A stretch of 8,028 bases of DNA from CAZLWA01 sp964563165 (GTDB lineage Bacteria; CLD3; SB21), in assembly GCA_964563165.1 (NCBI GenBank), contig CAZLWA010000073.1, positions 1 to 8,028 of the forward strand, read 5' to 3'. A model generated the notes under the pieces. It was not told the origin of the DNA and did not search any database. It worked only from the letters and a program-made list of their open reading frames with translations. The position numbers and the translations under genes were made by a program. Position 1 is the stretch's first letter, and every line of letters begins with the position of its first letter. Of this stretch, positions 1 through 8,028 are shown piece after piece.

Positions 1-2094
1 TCATCAAGCACAACCGGAACGCTTGCCTACATGGCGCCGGAGCAGATCCAGGGAGCGGAAGCCGATGCGCGGGCGGATATTTTTTCGTTCGGCGTCGTGC
101 TCTATGAAATGCTGAGCGGCCATACGCCGTTCCGGGGCGAATACGAAGCGGCGATGATGTACTCCATCGTGAATGAAGAGCCTCAGCCAATACAAAAAGA
201 CAGAGAAGATATTTCTTCCGAATTACTTCATATTCTCAATCGCGCTTTGGAAAAAGACCCCGAAGAGCGGTACCAGACGGTCAAAGATATGACGATTGAT
301 TTAAGAAGGCTGAGAAAAGAATCGACCCGGGTGGTTCGGACCATTTCCGGAACACAGGTGATCCCTCCCGAAAATACCGGGCCGGTGCCTCTGATGGCAC
401 GCAAATTTTCAGGCAAATCGCGTATTCTGGTTCTCGCCGGGGCCAGCGCCATAGTTATCCTTTTAGGCATTTGGTTTTTCAGGAAGTCCGCCGATCTGAA
501 TCCGAACATGACTTTTCGCGTTTTGCAGATCCCGTTTATCCAAACCCAGTACGCCGGAATTTCCTCGGACGGAAAATGGTTTGCATTTCCCGGTGCCGAT
601 GCGAACAATAAATGGGACATCTATTTCATGAACACGTCCGGCGGGGAACCGAGGCGCATTACATCCGATTCAGCATTCTTTATGAACCGTGCGGACATAT
701 CGCCGGACGGCAGCCAGATAGTCTATGACCGCGGTGGAGCGAATTTTCAGACCACGGAGATTTGCGTCGTGCCGTCACTGGGAGGCATCAGTACAGCGGT
801 TGCCTTTGGGGCTTTCTCACCGCTATGGCGCCCGGACGGACAGCGTATCGGTTTCATGAAGACCAACAGTCCTGAATTTTGGTCCACTAAACCTGATGGC
901 AGCGATGCGCGGCTGGAATTCAGGGACTCGATCACCGTGTTGACACAGCAGTCAAGGGTTTCATTCGCATGGTCGCCGGACGGCCAATCCGTAGCCTGGC
1001 TGACGACCTTTCAGGATTATTCTGAAGAGGTTTTCGTCTGGAATTTGAAAACCCATCAGTCGCACCAAATTACCTTCGATAAGAAAATTATTGACGAAGT
1101 GTGTTGGACCCAGAATGATCAGATCATCTTTTCAAGTAACAAAGGCGGCAATACGAATCTTTGGATGATCAGCCCCTCGGGCGGCGATGCGGTTCAGCTG
1201 ACCAAGGGAAGCGGGCCGGACCTTGGTGTACGCACGTCTTCTGACAATAAAAAACTCATTTACTTACAGCAGCAGAATATCGGGCATCTCTGGATCGCCG
1301 GGCTGGACGGCAGCAGCACGCGCCAGCTTACGTTTGGCGATCAACTTGCGCAAGGTCCGGCTTTGAGCCCGGACGGAGGATCCATTGTTTTTCAGATGAG
1401 TGAATCCGATCCGCTCAAGAGTCTCGGACAGATCGTCTACATGATCCGCCGGGATGGGAGCGGTCAACGGCCCATCACTTCGGGCGAGCTTGCGGCGCGA
1501 TCTCCTTCCTGGTCACCCAATGGGAAATGGATCGCCTATCACGCGCGCATCCAATCGGAGCATTTTGACTCATCGAGAGTGTTTCTGCTCGATGCAGCCA
1601 ATCCGGGAACACCGAAATATATCGGGCGGGGCGGCGGCGTTCAATGGATCGACGACAACTCTATGATCGTAAACCGTTTCGCCGGTTCTTTACTGACGTT
1701 TGCGGACGGCTCGCCTCAGCGCAAATTTTTCGAAGACTCCACCACCGCCTTTCCCTCTCCCGATGGAAAATACGTTCTGTTCTTTGACAATCATGTTGGT
1801 AAAGGAGGCCTCTATATTGTGCAGGCCGGCGAAACGAGCGCAAAAGCAAAGAAATTACTCAATGGAAATATCAACGTTTTGTCGCTCGTGGGAAAAAATT
1901 GTTATTATGTTAACGAATCCAATATATTGATGCGTCTTAATGTTTTGAACGGCCGGTCGGAAATCGTTAAAGGTGCGTTCCCCGGGTTATCCATTAATAG
2001 CTCGGGCCGAATTCACCCGCAGGAAAAAGAGATCGTCTACGCCGATTCCCAAGTACGATCGAAACTGATATTGATCGAGAATTTGTTCAAGTAA
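1..2094 (+). CDS. Serine/threonine protein kinase with beta-propeller (PD40/TolB-like) ectodomain, 5'-partial
   Basis: The reading frame is open from base 1, so this is the 3' part of a gene (697 residues visible, TAA stop). It enters in the kinase activation loop (TTGT, then MAPEQ, the APE motif, at visible residues 11-15) and continues through the C-lobe (DIFSFGVVLYEML, DPEERYQTVKDM). The ATP-binding and catalytic HRD parts lie upstream. One hydrophobic helix (visible residues about 141-160) is followed by a large domain with repeated PD40 motifs of the SPDGxxIxF type, near visible residues 188, 234, 325, 456, 505 and 586. This predicts a TolB/WD40-like propeller outside the membrane. By family knowledge the kinase would be cytoplasmic and the propeller a sensor or binding domain; the ligand is unknown. 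The C-lobe matches the kinase at 5093 in 106 of 114 residues by my count, while the ectodomains are unrelated. The internal ATG at base 31 is not a start. Confidence 0.93.
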   Translation, partial: SSSTTGTLAYMAPEQIQGAEADARADIFSFGVVLYEMLSGHTPFRGEYEAAMMYSIVNEEPQPIQKDREDISSELLHILNRALEKDPEERYQTVKDMTIDLRRLRKESTRVVRTISGTQVIPPENTGPVPLMARKFSGKSRILVLAGASAIVILLGIWFFRKSADLNPNMTFRVLQIPFIQTQYAGISSDGKWFAFPGADANNKWDIYFMNTSGGEPRRITSDSAFFMNRADISPDGSQIVYDRGGANFQTTEICVVPSLGGISTAVAFGAFSPLWRPDGQRIGFMKTNSPEFWSTKPDGSDARLEFRDSITVLTQQSRVSFAWSPDGQSVAWLTTFQDYSEEVFVWNLKTHQSHQITFDKKIIDEVCWTQNDQIIFSSNKGGNTNLWMISPSGGDAVQLTKGSGPDLGVRTSSDNKKLIYLQQQNIGHLWIAGLDGSSTRQLTFGDQLAQGPALSPDGGSIVFQMSESDPLKSLGQIVYMIRRDGSGQRPITSGELAARSPSWSPNGKWIAYHARIQSEHFDSSRVFLLDAANPGTPKYIGRGGGVQWIDDNSMIVNRFAGSLLTFADGSPQRKFFEDSTTAFPSPDGKYVLFFDNHVGKGGLYIVQAGETSAKAKKLLNGNINVLSLVGKNCYYVNESNILMRLNVLNGRSEIVKGAFPGLSINSSGRIHPQEKEIVYADSQVRSKLILIENLFK

Positions 2095-2129
2095 TGAATA
2101 ATGAATAATGAATAATGAATAATGAATAA
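2092..2129 (+). repeat. Heptanucleotide tandem array (TGAATAA)n at a gene junction
   Basis: Five perfect TGAATAA units (2095-2129) follow a TAA that is both the stop codon of the upstream kinase and the tail of a preceding partial unit. The array ends 6 bp before the next start codon (GCCCTT, then ATG at 2136), so it fills the whole intergenic gap. No Shine-Dalgarno-like sequence is visible between array and start. The 55 bases 2095-2149 are identical to 7790-7844, which links the two junctions by duplication. The repeat contains stops in all plus frames and none on the minus strand. Confidence 0.93.
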
Positions 2130-2135
2130 GCCCTT

Positions 2136-4778
2136 ATGATCGGACAAACCATCTCTCATTACAAAATTCTCGAGAAGATCGGTGAAGGTGGAATGGGAAT
2201 CGTGTATAAAGCCCAGGATACGAACCTGGACCGTTTCGTCGCACTCAAGTTTTTACCGGAGCGATTGTCTAATTCCGAACAGGACCGCGCACGGTTCCTG
2301 CAGGAAGCCAAAGCGGCATCCGCCCTCAATCATCCGAACATCTGCACGATCCATGGGATCGAAGAACATAACGGACAAATGTTCATCGACATGGAACTGG
2401 TGGAAGGCCAGACGCTGAGAGATAAGAAAGGCTCGATCAGCTTTAAACAAGCGATTGATATTGGAATTCAACTGGCCGAAGGACTTGCGGTGGCTCATGA
2501 TAAGGGTATCGTGCATCGTGACATCAAGCCCGACAACATCATGATACGCAAAGACGGTATTGCCCAGATCATGGATTTTGGATTAGCTAAACTGAGGGGC
2601 GTTTCGCGATTGACGAAAGAAGGGAGCACAGTAGGAACCGCGGGCTACATGTCTCCGGAACAAGTTCAGGGACAGGATGCGGATCATCGTTCGGATATAT
2701 TTTCTCTGGGCGTACTGCTTTATGAATTACTTACGGGCCAGTTGCCCTTCCGGGGCGTGCATGAATCGGCCTTAATGTATGAGATCGTCAATGTGGATGC
2801 TCCGCCGATGTCATCGGTGAAGCCGGAGATGGATCCGTCACTGGATGCGATCGTATTGGAATGCATGGAGAAAGATCCGAACGAACGGACACAGTCCGTC
2901 AAACAAGTCGCCATTGACCTGAAGCGATTCAAACGGGAATCGAGCCGAACAAGAGCAAGTATGGTAAGACCTGCGATGGCGCAGTCTTCGGTTTCGCGGT
3001 CGGATGAAACGAAACGTTCGGCCGCTTTCACGAAACACGAACGGTGGTACTGGGCCGGGGCACTCGTGATCGCTGTGGGACTTGTCCTATATGGCGTCAT
3101 GACACGCCGCGCAGACGGCAGTTCCGAGCGCCTCCCTGTCCGTTTTACTATTCCGCCACCTGCAAAAGCCGTCATTGTGAACAGTGCGGTATCTCCCGAT
3201 GGAAAGAAAATTGCATTTACTGCGATCAGCAATGGCTTTCGATCCCTCTGGATACGTCCCCTAAATGGACTTGAGGCTCAGCTTCTGCAGGGTACCGAGA
3301 ATGCGGCGTTTCCTTTCTGGTCGCCGGACGGCCGGAATATCGGATTCTTTGCGGATGGGAAATTAAAAAAAGTCGATCATTCGGGCGGACAGTCGGTGGT
3401 TATTTGTGAGGCCCCGAACGGAATGGGCGGGACATGGAGCAAGCGGGGTGAAATATTATTTACTCCGGGGACGTCGGATGGTTTGTTTCTTGTAAGCGCC
3501 GGCGGCGGTATTCCCAAACGCGTCACAAGTGTGGACAGTTCGAAGAACGAGTCCTCACACCGCTGGCCATGTTTTCTCCCTGATGCAAAACATTTTCTTT
3601 TTATCATCGTTGGCGCTATCGACGAAGATGATAAGGCCTACCTAGCTTCCATTGACGATACCTCGAGAGTATTTGTAGTCACTTCAAACTCAAATATATT
3701 GTTCGCGGAGCCTTCTCACATTCTATTTTCGAATAACCGAACTCTGATGGCTCAGTCTTTCGAGCCCGGCTCGGGCCGTCTTCTGGGAGAACCTTTTCCT
3801 ATCGCCAACAATGTGGGAACTTTTCCTCTGATACAATTAGGAGATTTCTCGTATTCTCCCGCCGGAATTCTCACAACAGGCCTCGGACGAGGAGTCAACA
3901 GGCGATATGCGTGGTTCGACCGGAAGGGAACATCCCAGGGCACCGCATGCCCGCCGGGAAACTATTTCGATATCGGAATTTCACCTTCAGGGAACCAGGC
4001 CGTGATCCAAAAGGTTGACGTCCAAACTAACAATTCGGATATATGGACCCTCGATATCCGCAGGAATCTGATCTCCAGGTTTACGTTTGATGAGGCGATC
4101 GACGATGATCCTGCATGGTCCGCCGATGGAAAGTATATCTATTATTCCAATGCCGCAGGAACAGCCTACGACGTGTATCGGAAAGCGGCGAACGGTATTG
4201 GAACTCCCGAAATGATCACAAAGCCCGGAAAGTCTCAAAAACCACGTGACTGCTCGATGGACGGAAAATATCTCCTGTATGAAGTTACGGATCCCATTAC
4301 GCATCTTGACGCGTGGGTGCTGCCCTTGAATGAACCCGACAAAGCATTCCCATATCTCCAATCAACGTTTGATGAAATGTATCCTCAATTTTCACCGGAC
4401 GGGAAATGGGTGGTCTATGCTTCCAACGAGTCGGGCAAATTTGAGATCTACGTGCAGAGTTTCCCTGCAGGGTCAGGCCGCTGGCAGGTTTCAACGAATG
4501 GAGGATCGCAGCCAAGGTGGCGGCGGGACGGGAAAGAACTTTTCTATGTCGCTTCGGACTTAAAAATGATGTCCGTTCCTATCCGGTCAGGAGCCGCATT
4601 CGATTTCGGTTTGGCAGAACCGCTGTTTCAAACCCGAATCGACAACTATACGGCTCCCAATCGATACGTGGTCGTTGAAAACGGACAAAAGTTCCTGATC
4701 AATATGCCGGTTGATGAAGAGCTTATCAACCCCATTACAGTAAGTATTTATCCTTTCAATCGGGAGAACGCTCAATGA
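2136..4778 (+). CDS. Serine/threonine protein kinase with beta-propeller (PD40/TolB-like) ectodomain
   Basis: Complete 880-residue Hanks-type kinase. Visible motifs: glycine-rich loop GEGGMG (16-21), ATP-anchoring lysine in VALK (K38), probable alpha-C glutamate E57, catalytic HRDIKPDN (127-134), DFG (147-149), and SPE in place of APE (173-175), with Ser/Thr residues between DFG and SPE that could be autophosphorylated. All catalytic residues are present, so activity is expected. A single transmembrane helix lies at about 304-322. The rest carries PD40 propeller motifs near 353, 396, 662, 754 and 797; the stretch from GRWQVSTNGG to RRDGKELFYV is typical of kinase-linked TolB-like propellers. 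ATG 2136 is chosen because MIGQTISHYKI is the standard N-terminus of this family and recurs at every start in the window. There is no clear ribosome-binding site upstream. Stop TGA overlaps an ATG (ATGA at 4775). Substrate and signal are unknown. Confidence 0.96.
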   Translation: MIGQTISHYKILEKIGEGGMGIVYKAQDTNLDRFVALKFLPERLSNSEQDRARFLQEAKAASALNHPNICTIHGIEEHNGQMFIDMELVEGQTLRDKKGSISFKQAIDIGIQLAEGLAVAHDKGIVHRDIKPDNIMIRKDGIAQIMDFGLAKLRGVSRLTKEGSTVGTAGYMSPEQVQGQDADHRSDIFSLGVLLYELLTGQLPFRGVHESALMYEIVNVDAPPMSSVKPEMDPSLDAIVLECMEKDPNERTQSVKQVAIDLKRFKRESSRTRASMVRPAMAQSSVSRSDETKRSAAFTKHERWYWAGALVIAVGLVLYGVMTRRADGSSERLPVRFTIPPPAKAVIVNSAVSPDGKKIAFTAISNGFRSLWIRPLNGLEAQLLQGTENAAFPFWSPDGRNIGFFADGKLKKVDHSGGQSVVICEAPNGMGGTWSKRGEILFTPGTSDGLFLVSAGGGIPKRVTSVDSSKNESSHRWPCFLPDAKHFLFIIVGAIDEDDKAYLASIDDTSRVFVVTSNSNILFAEPSHILFSNNRTLMAQSFEPGSGRLLGEPFPIANNVGTFPLIQLGDFSYSPAGILTTGLGRGVNRRYAWFDRKGTSQGTACPPGNYFDIGISPSGNQAVIQKVDVQTNNSDIWTLDIRRNLISRFTFDEAIDDDPAWSADGKYIYYSNAAGTAYDVYRKAANGIGTPEMITKPGKSQKPRDCSMDGKYLLYEVTDPITHLDAWVLPLNEPDKAFPYLQSTFDEMYPQFSPDGKWVVYASNESGKFEIYVQSFPAGSGRWQVSTNGGSQPRWRRDGKELFYVASDLKMMSVPIRSGAAFDFGLAEPLFQTRIDNYTAPNRYVVVENGQKFLINMPVDEELINPITVSIYPFNRENAQ

Positions 4779-4798
4779 TCGGCTACACTGTCCGCAGA

Positions 4799-4886
4799 TT
4801 TGGTAGCCGCAAGCTTTAGCTTGCGAATACAGAATCATTATTTTGAATCATATACGCAGGGCTGAGGCCTGCGCCTACAAATAGGA
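4799..4886 (+). repeat. REPIN-like element, copy 1 (two inverted GTAG hairpins)
   Basis: GTAG (4803-4806) is followed by a perfect 8-bp stem, CGCAAGCT/AGCTTGCG (4808-4825). After a spacer of 29 bases comes a second hairpin (4855-4873, CGCAGG/CCTGCG arms), followed by CTAC (4875-4878), the reverse complement of GTAG. Two GTAG-headed palindromes in inverted orientation are the organisation of REP doublets (REPINs), which in other bacteria are mobilised by RAYT transposases of the Y1 family, as with the GTAG elements of Stenotrophomonas. Homology with copy 2 (7899-7985) extends from TTTGG to AATAGGA. No RAYT gene lies in the window. The hairpins lack a following T-run, so they are not typical intrinsic terminators, though they could stabilise mRNA ends. 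Confidence 0.8.
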
Positions 4887-5009
4887 AAGAAAATATTTAT
4901 CTTTGGCTCGGTGAGCTCTGTGGCAAAGTATTGAATTAAAAAGGATCGCATGATAGGTCAAGTTATCTCTCACTACAAAATCATCGAGAAACTCGGCGAA
5001 GGCGGAATG

Positions 5010-5082
5010 TCCCGAAATTGCCCGCGAGCGGAGCGAGTGGATGCAATTTCGTGGATCCCGCTGGAGCGTAGCGGAAGCGGGA
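5010..5082 (+). repeat. 73-bp palindromic insert in the kinase glycine-loop codons
   Basis: This segment separates kinase sequence GGCGGAATG (ending 5009) from GGCGTGG (5083-5089). Joining the flanks gives GGAATGGGCGTGG, exactly the sequence at the same place in the kinase at 5093, which defines the insert edges. It begins TCCCG and ends CGGGA. It holds a 9-bp inverted repeat, CGAAATTGC/GCAATTTCG (5013-5021 and 5043-5051), and a 7-bp one, TCCCGCT/AGCGGGA (5056-5062 and 5076-5082). It is unlike the REPIN copies. No target duplication is obvious. It is probably a small dispersed palindromic (MITE- or REP-like) element, but only one copy is present here. Confidence 0.65.
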
Positions 5083-5084
5083 GG
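5079..5084 (+). promoter_or_regulatory. Ribosome-binding site for the kinase at 5093, partly supplied by the insert
   Basis: GGGAGG lies 8 bases before ATG 5093 and is the best Shine-Dalgarno match next to a full-length gene in the window. Its first four bases belong to the 73-bp palindromic insert and the last two to relic kinase sequence. It could be sequestered in the AGCGGGA arm of the insert hairpin (5056-5082), which would make initiation structure-dependent. That regulatory role is inference. Confidence 0.5.
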
Positions 5085-5092
5085 CGTGGGCT

Positions 5093-7747
5093 ATGTTAGG
5101 ACAAACGATATCACATTATAAAATTGTGGAAAAACTCGGCGAAGGCGGAATGGGCGTGGTGTATAAAGCCCAGGACACGAAACTCGACCGTTTTGTGGCA
5201 CTGAAATTCCTACCGGAACGTCTTGCAAGTTCTGAACAGGACCGCGCACGATTCCTGCAGGAAGCGAAAGCGGCTTCGGCACTCAATCATCCGAATATCT
5301 GCGTGATCTACGGCATTGAAGAATATGAGGGGCAACAGTTCATCGAAATGGAATACGTCGACGGGGTGACGCTGAAACATAAATTTTCCGAATCGCCGAT
5401 GAAGATCAATGATGCGATCAGCTACGCCATTCAAATTGGAGAAGCGCTGCAGGAAGCGCATGCGAAAGGAATTATACACCGCGATGTAAAGTCGGAGAAC
5501 ATCATGGTTAATTCCAAAAATCAGATCAAGGTGATGGATTTCGGATTAGCGAAATTGAGAGGAAGCGTGAAGCTGACAAAATCATCCAGCACTACGGGAA
5601 CGCTGGCGTACATGGCCCCTGAACAAATTCAAGGAGCGGAAGTTGACGCGCGTGCTGATATATTTTCCTTTGGTGTCGTTTTGTACGAAATGCTGACCGG
5701 ACACACGCCATTCCGCGGTGAGCATGAAGCCGCGATGATGTACTCCATCGTGAATGAAGAACCTCAGCCGATACAGAAGTATCGGGAAGATATCTCGTCT
5801 GAATTACTGCACATATTGGATCGCGCGCTCGAAAAAGATCCCGAGGAAAGATACCAGACGGTCAAAGATATGACGATCGATATCCGGAGAATGAAAAAGG
5901 AATCGACGAGAGTGGTACGAACTCTGGACTATGAGCTGCCGAATAAGACTCCATCAAAAATAACACCGGCCGGCGGAACTCCCGTTCGCGCTGCGTTCTC
6001 GAAAAAATATGCTGCGGGAATCGGAATTGTTATTCTCGTCGCCCTGGTATTCGTTTTCAGAAATTCGTTGGCTCCGAATTCATCGACAAAGAGCGACAAA
6101 AAAATGATGGTCGTGCTTCCTTTTGAGAACCTCGGCCCGAATGATAAAGATTATTTTGTGGACGGCATGACCGACGAAGTGACGAGCCGGCTGTCGGGAT
6201 TGTCCGGACTCGGCGTTATTGCCCGTTCAAGCGCAACACAGTATAAAGGAACTTCAAAAACTTTTAAACAGATCGGCGAGGAATTAAGCGTTAATTACAT
6301 ATTGCAGGGCACGGTGCGATGGGAGACCATCAACGGAGAAACTCACGTGCGGGTAAACCCATCGCTCATTAAAGTCGAGGACGGAACCCAGGCATGGTCG
6401 CAGTCCATGGAATCCGTCCTTTCGAGCGCATTCAAATTGCAGTCCGACATCGCCGGTAAAGTCGCGTCGGCATTGGATATTGCTTTGCTGAAATCGGAGA
6501 AGCAGACGTTGGAAACGGCCTTAACCGACAATGCCGAGGCGTACGATTATTATCTTAGAGCCATTCAATATTCAAACCGAAGCAACGCAAAGGCTGACAT
6601 GGAGATCGGAATACAATTACTGGATCGTGCAATACAGCTCGATCCGTCGTTTGCCGCGGCGTATGCAAAACTCTCGTATGATCACTCGAACATCTATTGG
6701 TTTTTTTACGATCGATCGGATGCCCGTATCGAAAAATCCAGGGTCGCGGCAGAAAAATCGGTTCAGCTGGCGCCTCAGCTTTCGGAGGCCCGGGAGGCAA
6801 TGGGATGGTACTATTACCACGGAAAACTCGATTACACGAATGCATTGGAACAATTTTCCCTCGCATTAAAGTACAGGCCGAGCAATTCGGATGTTCATTA
6901 CGGCATTGCCGCTGTTCTCCGGCGTCAGGGAAAAATGCAGGAATCCGTTGAATCGTTTAGAAAATCAATCGCAGGTAATCCTCGTTCTGCAGAGGTCTTT
7001 CGTCAACTCGGCGAGACCCTCATGCTGCTGCGCGAATATGAAGAAGCAAATTTCAATTATGATAAAGCCGCTCAACTCGCGCCTGACAACACGAATATTT
7101 ATTACGAAAAAACTAAAAATCTCCTTTTGTGGAAAGGTGATATTGGCGGGGCGCGCCGTATCATCGATGAAGGAGTTCGTCTGGGAAAAGTCGGCCTGGA
7201 AGGCGATTATCTCAATTATGTGGCTTATGTCATTGAATTTGTGAACGGTGATTTCAATGCCGCGGAGAAAGCGCTGAATCGAATGAGTGAGTCAGCGCTC
7301 ACGGATCAGTTTCAGTGCTATCCGTCGTTTCTGCTTCGGGCACAAATGGAGGCCGTGCGAGGCGATCAAAAAAAGGCCGGGGTTTATTATGACAGTGCCC
7401 GGGTGTATCTGGAAGAAAAACAAAAAACACGGCCGGACGATGAGCGGGTAGCCGGTTCTCTCGGCTTAGTTTACGCAGGGCTGGGGCGCAAAGAGGAGGC
7501 TGTTCGTTGGGGACTGCGCGGAGTTGAATTACTTCCTGTCGAAAAAGAAGCCTGGCGGGGTTCATTTCGTCTGATGGAACTTTCACAAATCTATATGATG
7601 ACCGGCGAGCAGGACAAAGCGATCGATCTGCTTGAACGTCTTTTGTCCGTTCCATCAGAAATTTCCGTTGTCTGGCTTAAGATCGATCCGTCGTGGAACT
7701 CACTTCGCGGCAATAAACGATTCCAAAAGTTAGTAGGTAATAATCCG

Positions 7748-7750
<3 letters not shown>
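5093..7750 (+). CDS. Serine/threonine protein kinase with TolB-like and TPR ectodomain
   Basis: Complete 885-residue Hanks-type kinase: GEGGMG loop (16-21), VALK lysine K38, probable alpha-C glutamate E57, HRDVKSEN (129-136), DFG (149-151), APE (175-177). The catalytic Asp and Asn are present; the usual proline of HRDxKPxN is Ser134, which is unlikely to abolish activity. A single transmembrane helix spans about 306-322. Residues about 337-463 (VVLPFENL, DYFVDGMTDEV, VIARSSATQYKG, YILQGTVRW) resemble the TolB-N-terminal-like domain found before TPRs in bacterial kinases and adenylate cyclases. TPR-like helices follow at about 482-700, 780-815 and 827-855. The C-terminus (WNSLRGNKRFQKLV) is a common ending of such proteins. 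The ectodomain probably mediates protein interactions outside the membrane; the partner is unknown. ATG 5093 fits the family N-terminus MLGQTISHYKI and has GGGAGG upstream. The stop TGA starts the heptamer array. Confidence 0.96.
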
Positions 7751-7824
<74 letters not shown>

Positions 7825-7830
7825 GCCCTT

Positions 7831-7896
7831 ATGATCGGACAAACAATTTCACATTATAAGATCCTCGAAAAAGTCGGCGAAGGCGGTATGGGCTAA
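7831..7896 (+). pseudogene. Truncated kinase start (21 codons and stop)
   Basis: ATG 7831 encodes MIGQTISHYKILEKVGEGGM followed by Gly and a TAA stop (7894-7896). This is the conserved kinase N-terminus cut immediately after the GEGGMG loop. The REPIN copy begins only 2 bases later. Its upstream context (five TGAATAA units, GCCCTT) is identical to that of the complete kinase at 2136, so it is most simply the remains of a duplicated copy of that gene, with everything from codon 22 to just before the REPIN lost. It has no catalytic capacity. Expression as a 21-residue peptide cannot be excluded. Confidence 0.82.
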
Positions 7897-7898
7897 GT

Positions 7899-7985
7899 TT
7901 TGGTAGCCGCAAGCTTTAGCTTGCGAATACAGAATCATTATTTTAAATCATATACGCAGGCTGAAGCCTGCGCCCACAAATAGGA
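7899..7985 (+). repeat. REPIN-like element, copy 2 (two inverted GTAG hairpins)
   Basis: Near-identical to 4799-4886. GTAG (7903-7906) precedes the 8-bp stem CGCAAGCT/AGCTTGCG (7908-7925), and a second perfect 8-bp stem CGCAGGCT/AGCCTGCG occupies 7955-7972. The 3' tetranucleotide is CCAC rather than CTAC. Differences from copy 1 are a few substitutions and one base fewer at the second hairpin, whose stem is perfect here and interrupted in copy 1. The 3' flank AGGA (7982-7985) lies 9 bases before the next kinase ATG and may act as its ribosome-binding site. Confidence 0.8.
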
Positions 7986-7994
7986 TTAACGATT

Positions 7995-8028
7995 ATGATA
8001 GGCCAAACGATATCACATTATAAAATTA
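7995..8028 (+). CDS. Serine/threonine protein kinase, N-terminal start only (3'-partial)
   Basis: ATG 7995 opens MIGQTISHYKI, the family N-terminus, and the frame continues to the window edge (11 codons plus one base). Its DNA is closest to the start of the kinase at 5093, with 24 consecutive identical bases (CAAACGATATCACATTATAA plus AATT). AGGA at 7982-7985 is a plausible Shine-Dalgarno sequence. Whether this is a full gene or another fragment like those at 4950 and 7831 cannot be seen here. Confidence 0.75.
   Translation, partial: MIGQTISHYKI

Larger units (their letters stand above)
4950..5099 (+). pseudogene. Truncated kinase start (20 codons) reading into a palindromic insert
   Basis: ATG 4950 opens a 49-residue frame whose first 20 residues are the kinase N-terminus MIGQVISHYKIIEKLGEGGM. 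Kinase similarity stops inside the glycine-rich loop after base 5009, where a 73-bp palindromic insert begins. The frame reads through it and ends at TAG 5097-5099, overlapping the start of the next kinase (ATG 5093) by 7 bp. A Shine-Dalgarno-like AAGGA (4941-4945) lies 4 bases before the ATG, so the short frame may still be translated. It lacks the ATP-binding lysine and everything after it, so it cannot be a kinase. The likeliest reading is a relic of a disrupted paralogue. A translated leader coupled to the downstream gene is a less certain alternative. Confidence 0.8.

Noticed and set aside
31..33. ATG at base 31 as the start of the first gene
   Set aside because: The frame is open back to base 1 and this methionine is in the MAPEQ activation-loop motif, so the true start is upstream of the window.
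2092..2129. Heptamer array as a CRISPR or iteron array
   Set aside because: There are no spacers, the 7-bp units are contiguous, and no cas or replication gene is present.
2720..3232. Minus-strand 170-codon frame inside the kinase at 2136
   Set aside because: It lies antisense to a complete kinase with all catalytic motifs and shows no recognisable domain.
4808..4825. Hairpin after the kinase at 2136 as an intrinsic terminator
   Set aside because: No T-run follows the stem; the GTAG prefix and the second inverted hairpin fit a REPIN better.
4898..4905. TATCTTTG, matching the Bacteroidota -7 promoter pattern TAnnTTTG, 45 bases before the start at 4950
   Set aside because: No matching -33 TTTG element is at the expected distance, and a six-base match is easily fortuitous.

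Overview
The window is a co-directional (+ strand) tandem array of membrane-anchored Hanks-type (PknB-like) serine/threonine protein kinases. They share a nearly constant cytoplasmic kinase module, one transmembrane helix and a variable C-terminal ectodomain. Expanded families of this kind, with TolB/PD40 beta-propellers or TolB-like plus TPR sensors, are typical of environmental bacteria such as Ignavibacteriota/Chlorobi relatives, Acidobacteriota and neighbouring candidate phyla. The roughly balanced base composition and the TGAATAA heptamer arrays fit an FCB-group relative, but the phylum assignment is low-confidence inference.

Layout: (1) 1-2094, 3' part of a kinase with a beta-propeller ectodomain, entered in its activation loop. 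(2) 2092-2129, heptamer repeats beginning at its stop codon. (3) 2136-4778, complete kinase with a different beta-propeller. (4) 4799-4886, a REPIN-like inverted pair of GTAG hairpins. (5) 4950-5099, a kinase start that breaks at the glycine-rich loop, where a 73-bp palindromic insert (5010-5082) lies. (6) 5093-7750, complete kinase with TolB-like and TPR ectodomain. (7) 7748-7824, a longer heptamer array, again starting at the stop codon. (8) 7831-7896, a second kinase start, ending in a stop just after the same loop. (9) 7899-7985, second REPIN copy. (10) 7995-8028, start of a further kinase running off the window. No other gene is supported, and nothing is coded on the minus strand.

The order kinase / heptamers / kinase start / REPIN / kinase start occurs twice, so the locus looks built by segmental duplication. 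In the second unit the counterpart of the complete propeller kinase is reduced to 21 codons. The kinases probably sense different extracytoplasmic signals through their ectodomains and phosphorylate cytoplasmic targets. No phosphatase, response regulator or obvious substrate is visible here. The most notable aspects are the reuse of one kinase module with unrelated sensors, the two truncated starts that break within one codon of each other, and the small repeats placed exactly at gene junctions, where they supply stop codons or ribosome-binding sequences.
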